Assembly (NCBI GenBank): GCA_964409165.1
Contig: CAYPCH010000135.1
Coordinates: 1-9,787, forward strand
Reading direction: 5' to 3'
Origin: CAYPCH01 sp964409165
GTDB taxonomy: Bacteria > Bacillota > Clostridia > Acetivibrionales > Acetivibrionaceae
DNA: 9,787 nt
Part shown: positions 6,118-9,787 of the stretch, piece by piece
How positions within the stretch are numbered: the first letter of the stretch is position 1
How the letters are laid out: each line of letters begins with the position of its first letter
Notes under the pieces: generated by a model
The model's database searches: none
Told to the model about the DNA's origin: nothing
Seen by the model: only the letters and a program-made list of their open reading frames with translations
Position numbers and translations under genes: made by a program

Positions 6118-6906
6118 ATGGAGATACAAAATGAGACTTTAGTAAGTATCAAGGATTTGAGAATGAGTTTTGGAAGAAAAGAAGTACTTAAAGGTATAAG
6201 TATGGATATTTATAAAGGTCAGATAATTGGATATATAGGTCCGAATGGAGCTGGAAAGAGTACGACGGTAAAAATTCTCCTCGGAATTGTAGAAGGATTT
6301 ACAGGCTCTGTTAAAGTATTTGGTGAGGAAATAGGTAAAGGGAATGTGGAGTATAAAAGAAAAATAGGTTATGTTCCTGAAACAGCGGAGATGTACGACG
6401 ATCTGACAGGTGGGGAGTATCTTTCTTTTATTGCGGAAATATATGGCATGAAATATGACAGTATCAATGTGAAGGCAAAAAGGCTGATGTCATTGTTTGG
6501 TATTGAGACAGTTTATGACTCAAGAATTTCATCATACTCAAAGGGTATGAAGCAGAAACTTCTTATCATTGCAAGTCTTTTGCACAATCCTGAAATTCTT
6601 TTTTTTGATGAGCCTCTAAGCGGTTTGGATGCCAATAGTGTAATGATAGTAAAGGAAGTGATGGCCGAACTTGCAGCCAACGGAAAAACAATATTTTATT
6701 CCTCGCATATTATGGATGTTGTTGAGAAAATAAGTAACAGAATTGTTCTTATTAATGATGGGCTGATTGTAGCGGATGGAACTTTTGATGAGTTAAGGGA
6801 TAAATGCAGTGAAGGTACACTTGAAGAAATATTCAACCAACTAACAGGGTTTAACAAACACAAGGAAATTGCCAGGGAATTTATTAACGTAGTCAATGAG
6901 GTGTGA
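6118..6906 (+). CDS. ABC-2-type exporter ATP-binding protein
   Basis: A 262-aa ATPase of an ABC exporter, distinct from the NatA-like one at 1906-2637. Motifs: Walker A GPNGAGKST (41-49), YVPET in place of a glutamine Q-loop (85-89), signature YSKGMKQKL (140-148), Walker B ILFFDEP (160-166), D-loop SGLD (168-171) and switch H197. About 40 residues past the last core strand form a C-terminal extension. Start ATG 6118 is supported by AAAGGGG (6105-6111), 6 nt upstream. Its stop lies 4 nt before the permease start, so the two form a coupled pair, with the upstream lipoprotein probably in the same operon. The substrate is unknown; antibiotic, peptide or lipid export are all possible for this class. 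Confidence 0.9.
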   Translation: MEIQNETLVSIKDLRMSFGRKEVLKGISMDIYKGQIIGYIGPNGAGKSTTVKILLGIVEGFTGSVKVFGEEIGKGNVEYKRKIGYVPETAEMYDDLTGGEYLSFIAEIYGMKYDSINVKAKRLMSLFGIETVYDSRISSYSKGMKQKLLIIASLLHNPEILFFDEPLSGLDANSVMIVKEVMAELAANGKTIFYSSHIMDVVEKISNRIVLINDGLIVADGTFDELRDKCSEGTLEEIFNQLTGFNKHKEIAREFINVVNEV

Positions 6907-6910
6907 GCAT

Positions 6911-8563
6911 ATGAAAGAATTTTTAAGCATCAAGATCTTAGACAAATTTCGATTCTTATTCAATAAATTTGGTATAGACTATACACTAATGAGAAGAATT
7001 CTTCAGGTCAAGCTTGTTTTAGATGATAGAAGAACTCCAATTGCTATATATAATACACGCAAAAAGTCAAATTCAGGAAGCAATAAGTGGAATTCATATC
7101 TTATGTATGGGTTAATGGGATTATTCATTGCCTTGTATATAATTTTTCCATTTCCAATGTTTTTTAAAATGAATTTAGCTTTTGGAATCATTATTTTTTT
7201 GATCATGACAACTATGATTGCAGATTTTTCATCAGTTCTTCTTGATTTGAAGGATAAAAGTATTTTGGTATCAAGGCCTATTGAGCCAAAAATAATTAAT
7301 ATAGCAAAGCTCATTCATATAGTAATTTACCTTGTGAAGATAGCAATAGTAATTGCCGGACCACCACTTATTGTGGGGTTGTTCAGGTATGGTGTTCTCT
7401 TTTTTCTACTCTTTTTCATAGAGGTTGTATTAATATGTATATTCACTATTTTCTTTACATCGGTGCTTTACTTTGCAATACTGCTGTTTTTTGACGGAGA
7501 GAAACTCAAGGACATAATCAATTACTTTCAGATACTTCTGTCTACGTTTATGATAGTGGCCTACCAGTTTGTTGGTCGTATATTCAATATAGTGGAAACA
7601 AATATTAAATTTGAGCCCAAATGGTGGAATTTCCTGGTCCCGTCCACCTGGTTTGCTGCACCGTTTAACCTGTTTATTGAGGGTGATTCTTCAGAATATT
7701 TTATTGCCCTAAGCATATTAGGACTAGTCATTCCCATGATTACATTAGTATTATACATAACTGCGGTTACACCTTTCTTCGAAAAAAAACTCCAGAAACT
7801 CAATAATGTAAGTTCGGGGAAAAGCAAAAGGGTTTCAGGAGTACAAAAAGCAATAGCAACTTTAGTTTGCAATAATAGAACAGAAAGAATATTTTACCTT
7901 TTTACTCAGAATATGATATCCAGCGAAAGGAAGATAAAACTGAGGCTCTACCCCAACCTTGCTTTTGGCGCTGTATTACCTTTCATTATGGTATTAGGTG
8001 TATCAGGGACTATATCCCTTACAGAAATTGTTGCAAATCTATCAAATGGGAAGTATTATCTGGCAATATATATAACTGTGGCTTTTCTTCCATTTTCCAT
8101 ATTAATGCTCAGCATGAGTGAAAAGTATAAAGGAAGCTGGATTTACAGAGCTTTGCCGCTCGATTCACCTTCACATATCTTATGTGGAGTTCTAAAAGGT
8201 TTTCTCTTAAAGTACATAGTTCCGGTGTTTCTTTTGGTCAGCGTGGGCTTTACTGCCATATATGGTATTGCATTAATTCCTCACCTTATACTTATGTTTA
8301 TTAACATGATTTTTGTTATGCTTTTGATCTTTAGAATTTCGAAAAAGGAACTGCCGTTTAGTAAGGAGTTTCAGGTAAACAGTGGAGGTAGTTTTTCAGT
8401 TGTAGTGCTTGCATTTTTAATTAGTGGTTTATTATGTTTACTTCATTTTGCTTTGCTACATATATGGTTTGGGTTATGGCTAAATATAGCAGTTTCTATT
8501 ATAATAACCTGGGGGTTGTGGAGGAAGAGTTTTAATATAAGTTGGAAAGATATAAGCGGATAG
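6911..8563 (+). CDS. Large polytopic ABC exporter permease
   Basis: A 550-aa integral membrane protein, the membrane partner of the preceding ATPase. I count about 11-12 hydrophobic segments (roughly 63-82, 88-106, 133-156, 160-193, 205-222, 262-287, 347-368, 381-401, 428-452, 455-475, 493-517, 519-536), with a basic cytoplasmic region between about 288 and 346. It is longer than the 6-TM ABC-2 permeases such as NatB and looks like a doubled arrangement, so a single copy might form the whole channel. LKDKSILVSRPI (113-124) and YRALPLDSP (412-420) occupy equivalent places in the two halves, both resembling the pattern of a polar loop ending in R-P or L-P after a TM pair. ATG 6911 is chosen over the in-frame ATG 6896 because GAGGTG (6899-6904) is 6 nt upstream. 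Substrate unknown. Confidence 0.85.
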   Translation: MKEFLSIKILDKFRFLFNKFGIDYTLMRRILQVKLVLDDRRTPIAIYNTRKKSNSGSNKWNSYLMYGLMGLFIALYIIFPFPMFFKMNLAFGIIIFLIMTTMIADFSSVLLDLKDKSILVSRPIEPKIINIAKLIHIVIYLVKIAIVIAGPPLIVGLFRYGVLFFLLFFIEVVLICIFTIFFTSVLYFAILLFFDGEKLKDIINYFQILLSTFMIVAYQFVGRIFNIVETNIKFEPKWWNFLVPSTWFAAPFNLFIEGDSSEYFIALSILGLVIPMITLVLYITAVTPFFEKKLQKLNNVSSGKSKRVSGVQKAIATLVCNNRTERIFYLFTQNMISSERKIKLRLYPNLAFGAVLPFIMVLGVSGTISLTEIVANLSNGKYYLAIYITVAFLPFSILMLSMSEKYKGSWIYRALPLDSPSHILCGVLKGFLLKYIVPVFLLVSVGFTAIYGIALIPHLILMFINMIFVMLLIFRISKKELPFSKEFQVNSGGSFSVVVLAFLISGLLCLLHFALLHIWFGLWLNIAVSIIITWGLWRKSFNISWKDISG

Positions 8564-8702
8564 TAGTGACCCATAGGCTTTAGAAAGAATTAATTTTATG
8601 AGGCACTTGAAATATAGCAATTTATCCTTTAAATATAAATACTACTAATATATAATAATAAATAAAAGTATGTAACAAGTTAAATAAAGGTGTGAATGAA
8701 AT
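8564..8702. other. AT-rich gap between exporter operon and restriction-modification genes
   Basis: About 140 bp with very high AT content. I see no strong terminator for the permease transcript. The only candidate signals are the promoter at 8628-8656 and the ribosome binding site AAAGGTG at 8686-8692. It is the probable junction of an acquired restriction-modification module, but no direct repeats or integration remnants are evident on this side. Confidence 0.4.
8628..8656 (+). promoter_or_regulatory. Candidate promoter of the methyltransferase gene
   Basis: TTTAAA (8628-8633, 4 of 6) and a perfect TATAAT (8651-8656) with a 17-bp spacer, giving a start site near 8663 and a leader of about 40 nt. 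The surrounding DNA is nearly all A and T, so chance matches are likely. Confidence 0.35.
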
Positions 8703-9680
8703 ATGAAACTATATAATTTAAAAATGAATTTATACACAGTCGTTTCATTATTTGCGGGTGCTGGTGGTTTGGATATGGGATTTGCGAATCAAGGTTTTAA
8801 CATTATTTGGGCTAATGATATTGATGAAGATGCATGTGCCACTCATAGACTGTGGTCTGATGCTGAAGTTGTTTATGGAGATATATCAAAGATCGATTTT
8901 AGTCAAATACCGAAAGCAGATGTAATTACAGGAGGCTTTCCGCGCCAAGGATTTAGTTTAGCTGGACCACGGAAAATAGATGATGGGAGAAATTTATTAT
9001 ATAAGTATTTCGTTAAACTAGTAGAAGAAAAGCAACCATATGCTTTTGTAGCAGAAAACGTAAAAGGGATATTAACTCTTGGCGATGGTGCTATAATAGA
9101 AGATTTTAGTGATAAAGGCTATAATGTATTCCCAAACCTTGTTAATGCAGCTGATTATGGTACACCACAAGATCGGTGGAGGGTTTTTATGATTGGTTTC
9201 AGAAGAGATTTGAATATTTCTCAATTTATATTTCCTAAGCCTTTTGAAAAAAAGGTGACTTTGCGTGAAGCCCTAAATGGTATGCCGCAACCTAACTCAA
9301 GTGATATTTGTAATGCTTCTTTTTCATCACGATATATGAGTCGTAATAGAAGGAGGGATTGGAATGAAGTATCTTATACAATTCCTGCCATGAGCAAACA
9401 AGTTACCTTGCATCCTTCATCTCCTTGCATGAAAAAGATAGGTGAAGACCAGTGGGAGTTTGGGAGAAATGGTGTTACAAGAAGATTTAGCTGGCAAGAG
9501 ACAGCTATTATTCAAACATTTCCGCGGAATATGGAGTTCGCAGGAAACTTAATTTCAAAATATAAGCAAATTGGAAATGCTGTTCCTGTTAAGCTTGCAG
9601 AAGTTGTTGCTAAAGAAATTAAGACACATTTGGATGTTTGTATAAATAGTCTAAACCGAAATGAAAAAGTAGGTGTTTAG
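8703..9680 (+). CDS. DNA (cytosine-5) methyltransferase, M.HaeIII-like, with Cys-to-Arg at the catalytic position
   Basis: A 325-aa protein with the layout of a C5-cytosine methyltransferase of a type II restriction-modification system; active members transfer methyl from SAM to a cytosine in a short target. Motif I is SLFAGAGGLDMGF (15-27), motif IV GGFPRQGFS (77-85), motif VI ENV (118-120), motif VIII QDRWRVF (156-162) and motif X QIGNAVPVKLA (289-299). The target-recognition region (about 185-262) contains YMSRNRRRDWNEVSYTI and KQVTLHPSSP, closely matching the corresponding part of M.HaeIII (GGCC) as I remember it, so a GGCC-like target is possible but unproven. The nucleophilic cysteine of the PC(Q) motif is Arg81, codon CGC at 8943-8945, one transition from TGC. 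With Arg there, methylation should be abolished though DNA and SAM binding may persist. Start ATG 8703 has AAAGGTG 10 nt upstream; ATG 8724 is an alternative without a site. The partner gene starts 2 nt downstream. Confidence 0.9.
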   Translation: MKLYNLKMNLYTVVSLFAGAGGLDMGFANQGFNIIWANDIDEDACATHRLWSDAEVVYGDISKIDFSQIPKADVITGGFPRQGFSLAGPRKIDDGRNLLYKYFVKLVEEKQPYAFVAENVKGILTLGDGAIIEDFSDKGYNVFPNLVNAADYGTPQDRWRVFMIGFRRDLNISQFIFPKPFEKKVTLREALNGMPQPNSSDICNASFSSRYMSRNRRRDWNEVSYTIPAMSKQVTLHPSSPCMKKIGEDQWEFGRNGVTRRFSWQETAIIQTFPRNMEFAGNLISKYKQIGNAVPVKLAEVVAKEIKTHLDVCINSLNRNEKVGV

Positions 9681-9682
9681 AA

Positions 9683-9787
9683 ATGGCTATTCAAACCAAA
9701 TTAGGAAAGGCGTTTGAGTTTGCATGTTTGCAATCGTTATATAATCATCTCTCGGACAGCCAAACCATAATGATTAATGAAACAAAT
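9683..9787 (+). CDS. N-terminal 35 residues of a probable type II restriction endonuclease
   Basis: ATG 9683 follows the methyltransferase stop by 2 nt, with AGGTG (9671-9675) 7 nt upstream, and the frame is open to the window edge. The visible residues include KLGKAFEFACLQSLYNHL, a helical start with a GKAFE(F/Y)A pattern that resembles the N-termini of HaeIII-type endonucleases as I recall them. Tight coupling to a cytosine methyltransferase is the main argument for an endonuclease. No catalytic motif lies in the visible part. It could instead be another restriction-modification accessory protein. Confidence 0.55.
   Translation, partial: MAIQTKLGKAFEFACLQSLYNHLSDSQTIMINETN

Noticed and set aside
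1..9787. CRISPR array, tRNA, rRNA or transposase
   Set aside because: No regularly spaced repeats, no tRNA-like cloverleaf and no transposase motifs were seen on either strand.

Overview
The window looks like chromosomal DNA from a low-GC Gram-positive anaerobe of the class Clostridia, possibly near Ruminiclostridium/Acetivibrio. The evidence is the AT-rich sequence, strong AGGAG-type ribosome binding sites, frequent TTG starts, sigma-A-type promoters, a CarD-family RNA polymerase regulator, the MEP isoprenoid genes ispD and ispF, and a lipobox signal peptide. Genus level is a guess.

Left part (1-1155). The window opens with the last 32 codons of an unidentified gene. About 500 bases without a convincing gene follow. 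They hold a striking 36-bp palindrome (191-226) and two near-consensus sigma-A promoters spaced exactly 37 bp apart, which drive a leader of about 160 nt and then carD. A clear intrinsic terminator follows carD.

Middle left (1179-4371). ispD begins only 24 nt after that terminator. It is followed at 13 nt by a NatAB-type ABC-2 exporter (natA overlaps natB by 11 nt), so ispD-natA-natB looks like one transcription unit. ispF, the usual partner of ispD, lies on the opposite strand and converges on natB with only 2 nt between stop codons. The ispDF pair is therefore split by an exporter, with ispF inverted. The IspF is of a divergent type that lacks the usual GD-IG-xFPDTD segment.

Middle right (4372-8563). 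A 300-bp intergenic region rich in small repeats precedes a three-gene unit: a secreted lipoprotein with a probable Ig-like domain and beta-propeller-like repeats, an ABC ATPase, and a large 550-aa polytopic permease. The lipoprotein may be an extracytoplasmic partner of this second exporter; no function can be assigned from sequence.

Right end (8564-9787). An AT-rich gap leads into a restriction-modification module. A C5-cytosine DNA methyltransferase resembling M.HaeIII is followed 2 nt later by the first 35 codons of a gene that is probably the cognate endonuclease. The methyltransferase is full length with its other motifs intact, but the catalytic cysteine of motif IV is encoded as arginine (CGC instead of TGC, codon 81, bases 8943-8945). 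This is the most unusual observation in the window. If real, the enzyme should be unable to methylate, which is paradoxical next to an intact endonuclease.
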